From: Pseudomonas veronii
GTDB lineage: Bacteria; Pseudomonadota; Gammaproteobacteria; Pseudomonadales; Pseudomonadaceae
Reading direction: 5' to 3'
Assembly: GCF_001439695.1 (NCBI RefSeq)
Contig: NZ_JYLL01000004.1
Span: 62,001-126,000, forward strand
Length of the DNA stretch: 64,000 nucleotides
This document shows, piece after piece, positions 25,101-32,504 of the stretch. A model generated the notes under the pieces. That model had not been told where the DNA came from, ran no database searches, and was given only the letters and a program-made list of their open reading frames with translations. Both the position numbers and the translations under genes were made by a program. The number at the start of each line of letters is the position of its first letter. Positions within the stretch are counted from its first letter, which is position 1.

Positions 25101-27125
25101 CGCTTCCCCCCAATTATCCGCTGAGTCCGGTGCGCCTTTGAGTCCTCGACCATCGATATACATGTCCAGTATCGAGTAAGGCCCGGGGAAGTGTCGGTTG
25201 GAAGGCTGCAGGGTGATAGTTTTTTCTTCGAACAGTTCCGGGTCGACGTGAGGCAGCGCTACTTTTAACTGTTCCAGCGCAATGCCCCTCGTCGTCGGCA
25301 TTTGCCCGATGTGCGTTTGCGCAGCCTCTCTCAACTCTCGAATCTGCGCGCTGTAGGCCTCGCGGGCAGTCGTCATTGAGGCATCCGTCGACGGGTAATC
25401 CATACCGTTGGCAACGCTCCAGTGTTTGATTGCGTCGGTCTGGGCGACATATTCGACAGTGCGTTCGTCGTCAGAGATCGGCGCAACGCTGGCTTCGAGC
25501 ATAACGTCGGCGTAGCTCATCGACGCCGTGTTTCCTGGCGCTTTCGCTTCGATTCGGGCAACCGCCGTGGCAAGACTGACCCAGCTGTGGGTGCCCACGA
25601 CGACGCCTTCCGGGATGTCCTTGATCAGGAATTCCGGTGCCCGGCTGGCCAGTAACAGGTGAGCCTGAATCGTGGCTTTTTCCGGGGATGAGGCTTTGCC
25701 TTTGGCGACCAGGTGATCCTCCAGCTCCTTGACAACCGTCGACGGTGATTTGCCCGAGTTCTCCGCCGAGACCAGCCGATAGCCTTCAATTTGACCAGGG
25801 GCTTGGTGATCGACGTCGTCGCCAGAGACGCTGGCGCTTTCGCTGTTCAGGGCCGTGAGCAGCCAGTCAGAAGCACTGCCTTTGACACCCCGCGTCTCGA
25901 ACGCAGTTTGAATGGCCTCACCCAGCGCCTTGCCTCTGGGCGATGTGATCCAGGTATCGATCAGCCGTCGCGGGTTACTCTGTTCCGCCGCGGAAATTGT
26001 CCTGCCGCTCAGCAGGTAGTCCAGGACATTTTTTGACGGTCCTAAGTCAATATCGCCAATTTTGCCCGTACCAATATCTGCCTTCAGCTGTTGCAGGTCT
26101 CCCTGATCCAGCGGCACAGGCCAAGCCAGCGCTCCGCCGAGGTTACCGTGTGCCGGCATCTTGGGCGCTGGGGTTGAGAGGGCGGTTGCGAGGTTCTCCA
26201 GCTGTTCGTGATGGGTGGGAATATGCCAGCCATGATCTTCCAGGAATTGCACGAGGCTGACCCTGTTCGATTGGCTAGCACTGATGGGTTGGTAGGTGCT
26301 CGGGGAAGACAGAGAGAGCGTCCGCTTCTTCAATTCGCCCGGGATTTGCTCGGGATTGCGGATGTCCACGGACTTTGCCAGGTGCCGCAGCTCGTTGATG
26401 GCCTCATGCCGATTCAGCACATCGCCCACCGTGGCTTCCTGTTTTTGGAGCGCGTCCGCGCTACGCGATTCAATCAAGCCTGCCGCGCTGCTCGGGTCGA
26501 GAGGTGAAAAACCTTGGTCCCGGTCGAGTTCTTCAGCGCGCCTGCGCATCGCCGGCCCTGTAAGGTCTTGCCGCTCTTGATAAAACCGCCCCACCATAAA
26601 CCAAGGTGCGGATTCACTGAGATCACTTGCCGGCGGCGTGAAGGCCGTATCCTCGTGGCCCGCGTTGATCACGCGCGCGGCCTGGAGGATGGGGCTGCTG
26701 ATCGCGCCCCAGCGCCTGTCGTCTTGCCCGACGGTATGCAGTTTCTGCTCGGGATCAACCGAAGGCTTGAGCTTGAAGGTGATCGTTCCCGATTCCGGTT
26801 TGAGTGTTATCGACTCAGCATTAATACCTTTGTCACGCATCCACTGAACGACGTCAGGTGATCGAAAGGCGGCACGCAACTGCCCCCACCACCGACCGAA
26901 TGAGGAATCGGCAGGTATCGGGCGGATGTTGATATTGCTCTCGCGATTGGCCGCCAGCAGCAACGCAGTACTGTATTCGGCCGCCAATGCGCGATCGCCT
27001 TCGGTACGAGCGTCGCCTGCCGACTCGGTGGGGGCAGGGGCTTCGCGTTTGTGTCTGGCGAGTGGCAGGTGGGATAGGGCGAATGGCTGGGGTTGTGCGG
27101 TGATGTGCGTGGAAACACTGGTCAT
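22134..27125 (-). CDS. Giant putative toxin with C-terminal TcdA/TcdB-type glycosyltransferase domain
   Basis: A 1663-residue protein. Residues ~1356-1600 form a glycosyltransferase of the DXD sugar-binding type. It opens IPKQIHYFWAG (Trp1364), then TSDVARY with Asp1451 and Arg1454, then GGIYLDTDD with Asp1467 and Asp1469. The Asp/Arg/DxD spacing (+3, +16, +18) equals that recalled for clostridial TcdB (D270, R273, D286, D288). A Gly/Ala-rich hydrophobic stretch at ~910-980 could insert into a membrane. A repeated W-x2-YD...GxPL motif lies at Trp1051 and Trp1124. The N-terminal ~900 residues are not recognised; they contain helical repeats such as FLEDHGWHIPTHHEQLENLA. No signal peptide, RTX or type VI marker is visible. 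The gene, mainly its 3' half, is more AT-rich than its neighbours, suggesting transfer. The likely role is modification of a host protein by sugar transfer (inference). Confidence 0.8.
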   Translation of the reverse strand: MTSVSTHITAQPQPFALSHLPLARHKREAPAPTESAGDARTEGDRALAAEYSTALLLAANRESNINIRPIPADSSFGRWWGQLRAAFRSPDVVQWMRDKGINAESITLKPESGTITFKLKPSVDPEQKLHTVGQDDRRWGAISSPILQAARVINAGHEDTAFTPPASDLSESAPWFMVGRFYQERQDLTGPAMRRRAEELDRDQGFSPLDPSSAAGLIESRSADALQKQEATVGDVLNRHEAINELRHLAKSVDIRNPEQIPGELKKRTLSLSSPSTYQPISASQSNRVSLVQFLEDHGWHIPTHHEQLENLATALSTPAPKMPAHGNLGGALAWPVPLDQGDLQQLKADIGTGKIGDIDLGPSKNVLDYLLSGRTISAAEQSNPRRLIDTWITSPRGKALGEAIQTAFETRGVKGSASDWLLTALNSESASVSGDDVDHQAPGQIEGYRLVSAENSGKSPSTVVKELEDHLVAKGKASSPEKATIQAHLLLASRAPEFLIKDIPEGVVVGTHSWVSLATAVARIEAKAPGNTASMSYADVMLEASVAPISDDERTVEYVAQTDAIKHWSVANGMDYPSTDASMTTAREAYSAQIRELREAAQTHIGQMPTTRGIALEQLKVALPHVDPELFEEKTITLQPSNRHFPGPYSILDMYIDGRGLKGAPDSADNWGEAGRGFVNLLTFGGVTLRPDGRPSAWVSSSDGFSISDVLERLNELPRPTEIFNETFSDYSSAVKKTTAAQLKHLISKQPLEDRQNLEFGKITIRKEMSFHRADQPRRVSDGVLLVETERNGQRMSYEIDRLKGTVTKLPDKTYRDYEPTVHSIKAGKRFDEVKPAGHYAAGITHENKDAQGAPNSFSSARTQYIVDALVEDINLPAVEKYAKGRTTFDSEVPLHETVEEIALNLIPLRSAIVNFTNGNVGGGVVDLAFDIFGFAVGLGAAAKGAKVAAAGASTVAKVGQVAKIIGRATVGALNPLDGVADLVRGVANGLHRGVSTAIKGVKHLRGSYRGVDLLELAKKTDVAEGTLKTANGTRESKALGKFDEATNKWYAYDPLAKQAYGRPLDNFSVDTPRLNDPNSLHSIGSNDVVKTASQQHGVAATGTFSVGQETVEGNVVLFQGNWHRYDAINKRAFGPPLTDFKPSRVAANGDVRSMDADLLGYEVKYIAPQELSTKGLQSNVYVGRSKKEYVKIDDKFYESHLKDGQRVIRHPTRTGPDLPVRDLGLSGWEPLSRTDRLLGGAGGNPWNPGENTYLIPLDDIHLTGNPTRPYSLNHKGVEHDVTFNIYAGTWKSSNLKPASGAQDQDYFWRSGKGKWQRGTFSEFKHAKKVDARAFKYVDVSPPTILRVPKDAHPIPKQIHYFWAGSDIPPNLIENIANNSANAPGYKSIIHVDADSPAMFEKIKSKLHTQAPGLSVMNLHEDDFFKQLKDTEMYNYFRQGQGKNLAATSDVARYPLMNKYGGIYLDTDDAIPVNIGATALKAGSSDILLNRPVAHTITDYKPFYNTSNFATQPGNPVINDMIAEMNKRFSANKAYFESNRPTVTRGPGGEIQYTSEFRTYESKIFETVGPTMFDDVLQSKRPDMYHLGLDGLAKESKIVDGKLVSSGPIVDIEREARQYYASKGITPPDLLGNQIKKMKEHYLSLLHQLQIRIGAEHSWIGT

Positions 27126-27323
27126 GAGGTCTGTCGCCTGAGGTTACGAGATGACGCCAGGGGGGGCAGTGCCCGTGGCATTAACCGTGTGTAGCGACAG
27201 AAGCGGTCTTGATTCCTTCATTCAGCCAAAACACCGTTACCTGGTATTGCGCAGTGCCAGGCGCAGGTGCGGTTCACCCTGCTTACAGGCGTTCGCGCAA
27301 CAGACGTTTTCGGTTCGGTATGA

Positions 27324-27370
27324 ATACACTCAAACGAGTGTATGGAAGGCAAGGGCGGCGCGCCGCCCTT
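27324..27370. repeat. Two adjacent inverted repeats in the toxin-GNAT gap
   Basis: ATACACTC-AAAC-GAGTGTAT (27324-27343) is a perfect 8-bp stem with a 4-base loop. AAGGGCGGCG directly abutting its complement CGCCGCCCTT (27351-27370), then TT, is a GC-rich palindrome resembling a terminator on the plus strand. They lie in the 262-base gap upstream of the toxin gene and downstream of the GNAT gene, where termination of the GNAT transcript or toxin regulation would occur. Confidence 0.5.
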
Positions 27371-27387
27371 TTACCGTGCAGTGCTAC

Positions 27388-27951
27388 TCAGAGCTTCACG
27401 CTGCTGATCACTTGGGTAGCGTCATCCGGATTGGTGACGGTGTGGAAGCCCAACGCGTTGGTCAACTCACGCAACGGGGTGTTGCTCGCTTCATCCACGG
27501 TGTACATCGACGTGAAGTTGTTTGCTTTCGCCGCGGTCATCAGGTGTTGCATCAAAATGTGCCCAAGTCCCAGGTGCTGCCAAGGGTCCGCCACGGTGAC
27601 CGCGCATTCGCATTCGTGCTCTTTGGCCGCGGCATAGCGCGCAACGCCGATTTCGATCAGTTTGCCGTTGTCATGCACCAGGGCAATAAACGCCACGCGT
27701 TGCTGATTGTCGACATCCATCAATTGATCGAGCAGGGTCTTGCCGGGCTCGTTGATTTCGCCGAGGAAGCGCGCGTGCCGGGACTCGCGAGACAAGCTCT
27801 TGATGAAGTTATATTCGCGGTCCCGGTCTTCGATTCTCAACGCGCGCACCAGCACATGGCGGCCGTCATTGAGCTTATCGATCCAGTGCGGTTCCGGGCT
27901 TGTTTTATAGGCGATGGCGGCTTGTCTGTTGTGCTCTTCGACGGTAAGCAT
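27388..27951 (-). CDS. GNAT-family N-acetyltransferase
   Basis: A 187-residue protein. After ~35 residues comes VLVRALRIEDRDREYNFIKS, the first strand and helix of GNAT domains of the kind fused to protein acetyltransferases. DPWQHLGLGHILMQHLMTAA is motif A, whose Q/R-x2-G-x-G/A form binds acetyl-CoA. IGVARYAAAKEHECECAVTV holds the central strands. The substrate is unknown; lone GNATs of this kind acetylate proteins or small molecules in the cytoplasm. An FNR-like dyad at 28030-28043, ~80 bases before the start, suggests control by the FNR-type regulator encoded just upstream. Confidence 0.85.
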   Translation of the reverse strand: MLTVEEHNRQAAIAYKTSPEPHWIDKLNDGRHVLVRALRIEDRDREYNFIKSLSRESRHARFLGEINEPGKTLLDQLMDVDNQQRVAFIALVHDNGKLIEIGVARYAAAKEHECECAVTVADPWQHLGLGHILMQHLMTAAKANNFTSMYTVDEASNTPLRELTNALGFHTVTNPDDATQVISSVKL

Positions 27952-28029
27952 GGTGTGAGCTCCGAGGTTTGGGGGCGACAGGAGCGGTCCCCTGTTGCTT
28001 CGGTTCTACGCCTTTGCCGACAGATAAAG

Positions 28030-28043
28030 CTGATTTGGATCAG
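28030..28043. promoter_or_regulatory. FNR/ANR-like box (imperfect)
   Basis: CTGAT-TTGG-ATCAG is a perfect dyad that keeps the TGAT-N4-ATCA core but not the outer T/A of the consensus. It lies ~80 bases upstream of the GNAT start. Confidence 0.45.
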
Positions 28044-28054
28044 ATGAGGCCCTG

Positions 28055-28804
28055 TTACTCGGGACCATGCCGATGACAGCCGGATATGAACGTCTTGAGT
28101 TTCGCCAGGTCGAGAATCTCGACATTGCGCGCGCTGATATGCACCAGGCCCAGTTTGCGTAACTGCGCAATGCTGCGGCACACCGTCTCCAGGCGCAGGC
28201 CCAGATAAGAGCCGATCTCTTCTCGTCTCATGCGTAATATAAAAGATCGCGATGAATAACCACGCGTACTCATACGCATTGATATATTCAATACAAATGC
28301 ACAAAGCCGCTCATCGGCGTTCATATTGCCCATTTGCAATAACATACCGTGATCACGCACAATTTCGCGGCTCATGATTTTGTTCAAGTTATGTTGCAAC
28401 GACGGTATTTGACCGGCCAGTCGCTCCAGTTGGTTGAAGTGCAGAGGGCACACTTCGCTGTCTTCCAGCGCAATCGCGTTGCAGGCATGGGTGTCGGCAC
28501 TGATGGCGTCGAGGCCGAGCATTTCCCCGGCCATCTGGAACCCGGTGACTTGCTCGCGACCATCCATGGACAGTATGCAGGTCTTGAAGAACCCGGTACG
28601 CACGGCGTAAAGCGAGCGTAACGGATCGGCGGTGCGATACAGCGAAGCGCCTTTTTTGACTTTAACGCGTTGTGGAATCAATGTGTCCAGGCGACCCACT
28701 TCGATCTCGGTCAAACCCAGGGGTAAACACAACTCTAAAACGCTGCAGCTCGCGCAGGTTGTTTTTAAATGTTGGACTTGTACAAGAACTGGAGTTGACT
28801 TCAT
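28055..28804 (-). CDS. FNR/ANR-type transcriptional regulator (first paralogue)
   Basis: A 249-residue CRP/FNR regulator. ATG 28804 (MKSTPVLVQVQ) is preferred to the longer frame, since homologues begin here. The N-terminal CASCSVLELC has the C-x2-C-x5-C spacing of oxygen-sensing FNR, and a fourth cysteine in DTHACNA fits the 4Fe-4S cluster. The cyclic-nucleotide-like barrel spans ~30-150 (DGREQVTGFQMAGEMLGLDA). The C-terminal helix-turn-helix is REEIGSYLGLRLETVCRSIA. The recognition helix reads ExxCR instead of the usual ExxSR of FNR and ANR. It presumably activates genes at low oxygen. The divergent and neighbouring universal stress protein and dehydrogenase genes carry FNR boxes. Confidence 0.9.
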   Translation of the reverse strand: MKSTPVLVQVQHLKTTCASCSVLELCLPLGLTEIEVGRLDTLIPQRVKVKKGASLYRTADPLRSLYAVRTGFFKTCILSMDGREQVTGFQMAGEMLGLDAISADTHACNAIALEDSEVCPLHFNQLERLAGQIPSLQHNLNKIMSREIVRDHGMLLQMGNMNADERLCAFVLNISMRMSTRGYSSRSFILRMRREEIGSYLGLRLETVCRSIAQLRKLGLVHISARNVEILDLAKLKTFISGCHRHGPE

Positions 28805-28960
28805 CACAAAAGCCTCTTGCACACACACATATATATTCCTCCTACTTAACATCCAAATATTGGAGAAAGATAGGTGCAAGTTTTATATATTTGAACCGCT
28901 GATCGCTTTTGAGTGTAATGGGCCTCGCTATGCCACCCTAATGAATGTCTTTGACATGCT

Positions 28961-28984
28961 CCTCGCTGCGAATTAGCAGCGAGG
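28961..28984 (-). terminator. Hairpin downstream of the universal stress protein gene
   Basis: CCTCGCTGC-GAATTA-GCAGCGAGG is a perfect 9-bp stem, 22 bases after the stop of the minus-strand usp gene and before the FNR-like gene. No strong T-run follows. Confidence 0.5.
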
Positions 28985-29005
28985 GTGTGCATATGATCGC
29001 GGTAC

Positions 29006-29935
29006 TCAGTCGAGCACTTCCGGTTTAACCATCCACACGCTGCAAGGCATTTTGTACAGCAGCGTTTCGGCGGTACTGCCGAGCAGGCGCGATAGGCCGC
29101 GATGACCGACGCGGCCCATGACGATCACATCGACGTTGTAGGCATCGGCATAGCTGGACAGCACTTTCGCCGGGTTACCCAAGATCATATGGCGCTGCGC
29201 TGGCGGAATACCGTTGCGCGCGGCCAAATCATTGAAGGCCTGCCCCTGTTCGTCGAACAACCGTTTGGCGGCCACCGAAGAGAAGAACCCGGCACCGCTG
29301 CCGAATCCATACTCCTGAGCGCCGAGATCGGACAGGTCATGAGCATAAATCACCTCGACCTCGGCATCGCAGGCTGTCGCCAGTTTGACGGCTTCATGCA
29401 GGATGCGGTCGTTAAGGCTGTCGTAGTGCTCGTCGTGATGGAACGGGTCGACGGCCGCCACGATCTTGCGCGGTAACGCATGGGGCGCACCGCTGACAAA
29501 ATGCAGTGGCACCGGGCATTCGCGAATCAGATGGACGTCCAGCGGCGTAAACATCAAGCGCGACAGCAGGGACTCATGCTCCAGCGCCTTGATCACCACG
29601 GCCATGGGCTCTTCCTTAAGACGAATCAGAATCTCCTGCAGCGGGCGCTCCACCCACGCCACTTCGGTGGTGACGGTCAGGCCGAGGTTGCGCAAGGGCC
29701 TGGCCTGATCCTCCAGCCACTGGTGATGGCGCTCTACATAGCCAATTCGCATCTGTTCCAGGGCCTGCTCGTTGACCAGGCCGGCGGTAGCCAGGCCTTC
29801 CAGGTAATCGAAGGCGAGGATGTGCAGCGCCGCGCCTTCAGCCTTGGCCAGGGCGGCGGCCCGGTCGAAGGCGGGGCTGTGTTCCATCAGTGGCGAAACC
29901 AGCAGTAAGAAACGTGCTTGAGCAGACATGGGCAA
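29006..29935 (-). CDS. Universal stress protein, tandem Usp domains
   Basis: A 309-residue protein with two Usp domains. The second ends in the ATP-binding signature MGRVGHRGLSRLLGST (G-x2-G-x9-G-S/T), as in UspA/MJ0577-type proteins. The first domain lacks that motif. The tandem family is linked in Pseudomonas to survival without oxygen or in stationary phase (family knowledge). AGGGAG before ATG 29935 is a clear ribosome site. An FNR-like box, TTGAC-N4-ATCAA, lies 78-91 bases upstream. It shares about 30 residues of strongly similar N-terminus with the three other usp genes in this window (ending SPAFDRAAALAKAEG here). Confidence 0.92.
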   Translation of the reverse strand: MPMSAQARFLLLVSPLMEHSPAFDRAAALAKAEGAALHILAFDYLEGLATAGLVNEQALEQMRIGYVERHHQWLEDQARPLRNLGLTVTTEVAWVERPLQEILIRLKEEPMAVVIKALEHESLLSRLMFTPLDVHLIRECPVPLHFVSGAPHALPRKIVAAVDPFHHDEHYDSLNDRILHEAVKLATACDAEVEVIYAHDLSDLGAQEYGFGSGAGFFSSVAAKRLFDEQGQAFNDLAARNGIPPAQRHMILGNPAKVLSSYADAYNVDVIVMGRVGHRGLSRLLGSTAETLLYKMPCSVWMVKPEVLD

Positions 29936-30012
29936 TCTCCCTTGGGTAACCAGCAGATAGCATCGGGCAATGATACTTACTCTAGATCATGGCGCCGGGC
30001 GCCGGCGCCGGT

Positions 30013-30026
30013 TTGACTTGTATCAA
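30013..30026. promoter_or_regulatory. FNR/ANR box
   Basis: TTGAC-TTGT-ATCAA matches the ANR consensus TTGAT-N4-ATCAA with one change. It is positioned ~80 bases before the minus-strand usp start. Confidence 0.7.
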
Positions 30027-30090
30027 GTCGCCTTGAGCCAGGGCACGCTCAGCGACATCCGGCCGGGTGTCTCGATCAATCAGAGGATTG

Positions 30091-30104
30091 TTGATAATGA
30101 TCAA
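30091..30104. promoter_or_regulatory. FNR/ANR box (perfect consensus)
   Basis: TTGAT-AATG-ATCAA is an exact consensus match, 69 bases before the GTG start of the alcohol dehydrogenase gene, suited to activation of that promoter. Confidence 0.8.
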
Positions 30105-30172
30105 CCCCCGTGTTGTCATCGCGGTGCAGTCTGGATGTCATTCAGGCTTTTCCAGACGCAGGAGGTCACGCC

Positions 30173-31246
30173 GTGGCAACCATGAGAGCAGCTGTCTTCG
30201 TTGAAAAAAACCGCATCGTCCTCGACGACAAACCCATCCCCGAAGTCGGCCCGCTGGACGCGTTGGTGCGTATCACCACCACGACCATCTGCGGCACCGA
30301 CGTGCATATCCTGCGCGGTGAGTACCCGGTGGCCAAAGGGCTGACCGTGGGCCATGAACCGGTGGGCGTGATCGAGCGGCTGGGCTCCCAGGTGCGTGGT
30401 TTCGTTGAGGGGCAGCGGGTGATCGCCGGCGCCATCACGCCCAGCGGGCAGAGTTATGCCTGCCTGTGCGGCTGCGGCTCCCAGGACGGCCCCGACACCC
30501 GGCATGGCTTTCGCGCGGCCGGCGGCTGGAAGTTCGGCAATACCATCGACGGCTGCCAGGCCGAATACGTGCTGGTCCCCGATGCGCTGGCCAACCTGTG
30601 CCCGATTCCCGATGGGCTGAGCGACGAACAAGTGCTCATGTGCCCGGACATCATGTCCACCGGCTTTTCCGGCGCCGAGCGCGGTGAGGTGACCATCGGC
30701 GACACCGTCGCGGTCTTCGCCCTCGGGCCGATCGGCCTGTGCGCGGTGGCGGGCGCCCGGCTCAAAGGCGCGTCGATGATCATCGGTGTCGATGGCGTCA
30801 GCGAGCGCATGAACGTCGCCCGCAGCCTGGGCGCCACCCATATCGTCGACTTCAAGAAAGGCAATGTGGTCGAGCAGATCATGACCATCACCGACGGCCG
30901 TGGGGTTGATGTGGCGATCGAGGCCCTGGGGACCCAGGGTACGTTCGAGTCGGCATTGCGCGTGCTGCGTCCGGGAGGGCGGGTCTCCAGCCTGGGGGTC
31001 TACTCCAGCGACCTGCGCATTCCCTACGACGCGTTCAGCGCGGGGTTGGGGGATTACAGCATCGTGTCGACCCTGTGCCCTGGCGGCAAGGAACGCATGC
31101 GCCGTTTGCTCGCCGTGGTGGCCAGCGGCGGGGTGGATCTGTCGCCCCTGGTGACGCACCGTTTCAAGCTCGACGATATCGAGGCCGCCTATGAGCTGTT
31201 TGCCCATCAGCGCGACGGTGTCATGAAGGTCGCGATCACGCCCTGA
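30173..31246 (+). CDS. Zinc-dependent alcohol dehydrogenase family protein
   Basis: A 357-residue medium-chain dehydrogenase. Catalytic zinc ligands are Cys and the following residues in TTTICGTDVHI, and VGHEPVGVIERLG holds the conserved His-Glu. The nucleotide-binding fold is around AVFALGPIGLCAVAGARLKG. The structural-zinc lobe is modified: cysteines cluster in ACLCGCGSQ. The preferred start is GTG 30173, because GGAGG at 30161-30165 is 7 bases before it; ATG 30182 is too far. It interconverts alcohols and aldehydes or ketones with NAD(P)H. A perfect FNR box upstream points to induction at low oxygen, consistent with a fermentative redox role. It is followed after 12 bases by the MgtC-like gene. 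Confidence 0.9.
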   Translation: MATMRAAVFVEKNRIVLDDKPIPEVGPLDALVRITTTTICGTDVHILRGEYPVAKGLTVGHEPVGVIERLGSQVRGFVEGQRVIAGAITPSGQSYACLCGCGSQDGPDTRHGFRAAGGWKFGNTIDGCQAEYVLVPDALANLCPIPDGLSDEQVLMCPDIMSTGFSGAERGEVTIGDTVAVFALGPIGLCAVAGARLKGASMIIGVDGVSERMNVARSLGATHIVDFKKGNVVEQIMTITDGRGVDVAIEALGTQGTFESALRVLRPGGRVSSLGVYSSDLRIPYDAFSAGLGDYSIVSTLCPGGKERMRRLLAVVASGGVDLSPLVTHRFKLDDIEAAYELFAHQRDGVMKVAITP

Positions 31247-31258
31247 AGGCGCCTGTAA

Positions 31259-32497
31259 ATGACGCAAACCCTCGGGCTGGCCGGTGCCGCCGCGGCGCTG
31301 GGCATCGGCATGCTGATCGGCCTTGAGCGCGAACGCCACAAGGGCCAGGGCGAGTTGCGCGCGTTTGCCGGTTTGCGCACCTATTCGATTACCGCGTTAT
31401 TGGGCTACGTCTCGCAGCAAGTCGGCGGTGGCCTGTTGCTGGGCCTGATCGCCGGGTGTCTGGCTGTGATCGTCAGTACCGCTTACTGGAAGAGCCGGGA
31501 CAACGACCCGGGGATCACCAGTGAAGTGGCGTTGCTCACGGTGCTGCTGCTGGGCGCCTGGTGTGGGGTCGCTCCCGAACTGGCCACGGCCGTCGGCGTG
31601 GTGGTGGCCGGCCTGCTGGCCTATCGCGACAAGTTGCACAACTTTGCTCGCAGTCAATTGACCGATGTGGAAATGCGCGACGGCCTGTTGCTGTTGGTCG
31701 TTGCGCTGGTGGTCCTGCCGTTGGCGCCGGATCGCTTTATCGGCCCCTACGGCGCGCTGAACCCGCGCACCATCTGCACGCTGACGGTGTTGTTGATGGC
31801 GGTCGGCGCGGTGGGGCATGTGGCGGTGCGCGCGCTGGGACCACGTTATGGCTACGTCGTGAGCGCCATTGCTTCGGGGTTCGCCTCCAGTACTGTGACC
31901 GTTGCTGCCATGGGCCAGATGGTCGCCAAAGAGCCGGAGCACCTGCGCATCCTCGCGGCGGCGGCCATTTTCTCGAATATTGCGACGGTGGCCCAGGTGG
32001 CGCTGATCCTCGGCACCGTGGAGCCGGCGCTGCTGTCGCAGATGGCCTGGCCGCTGCTCGCCGGGTTTGCCACCACCGCGTTGTACGGTGTGTGCCTGAT
32101 GTGGCACGCGCCGACGGCGGCGGCCAGCCAAACCATCAAGGTGGGCGGCGCATTCGACCTCAAGCTGGCGCTGATCATGGTCGTGACCCTGACCGGCATT
32201 ACCTTCTTGTCGTCGCTGATGCTCCATCACTTCGGCCAGGTCGGCGTGATATTGACTGCCACCTTGAGTGGCTTTGCCGATGCCCACGCGTCCATCGCCT
32301 CGATCGCGGCCCTGGCCACCAGCGGCCAGTTGTCCCTGGGGGCCGCGTCCATCCCGGTGTTGCTCGCGGTCAGTTGCAACGCGCTGAGCAAGTGCGTGGT
32401 GGCCGGGGTCAGCGGCGGTCGTTACTTCGCGGTGTATGTGATCGTCGGCCAGGTCTTGCTGGTCGGCGCGATGTGGCTGGTCACATGGGCCGGCTGA
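31259..32497 (+). CDS. MgtC/SapB family membrane protein with DUF4010
   Basis: A 412-residue integral membrane protein with about 11-12 hydrophobic helices. The N-terminal GIGMLIGLERERHKGQGELR is the MgtC/SapB signature (GLERE, then the conserved Arg). The C-terminal two thirds is the DUF4010 region (GFASSTVTVAAMGQMVAKEP, GFADAHASIASIAALATSGQ). The transported or sensed solute is unknown. It lies 12 bases behind the alcohol dehydrogenase, so it probably belongs to the same FNR-controlled transcript. AAGGCGCC before the ATG serves as ribosome site. Confidence 0.87.
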   Translation: MTQTLGLAGAAAALGIGMLIGLERERHKGQGELRAFAGLRTYSITALLGYVSQQVGGGLLLGLIAGCLAVIVSTAYWKSRDNDPGITSEVALLTVLLLGAWCGVAPELATAVGVVVAGLLAYRDKLHNFARSQLTDVEMRDGLLLLVVALVVLPLAPDRFIGPYGALNPRTICTLTVLLMAVGAVGHVAVRALGPRYGYVVSAIASGFASSTVTVAAMGQMVAKEPEHLRILAAAAIFSNIATVAQVALILGTVEPALLSQMAWPLLAGFATTALYGVCLMWHAPTAAASQTIKVGGAFDLKLALIMVVTLTGITFLSSLMLHHFGQVGVILTATLSGFADAHASIASIAALATSGQLSLGAASIPVLLAVSCNALSKCVVAGVSGGRYFAVYVIVGQVLLVGAMWLVTWAG

Positions 32498-32504
32498 TGC
32501 TCCG

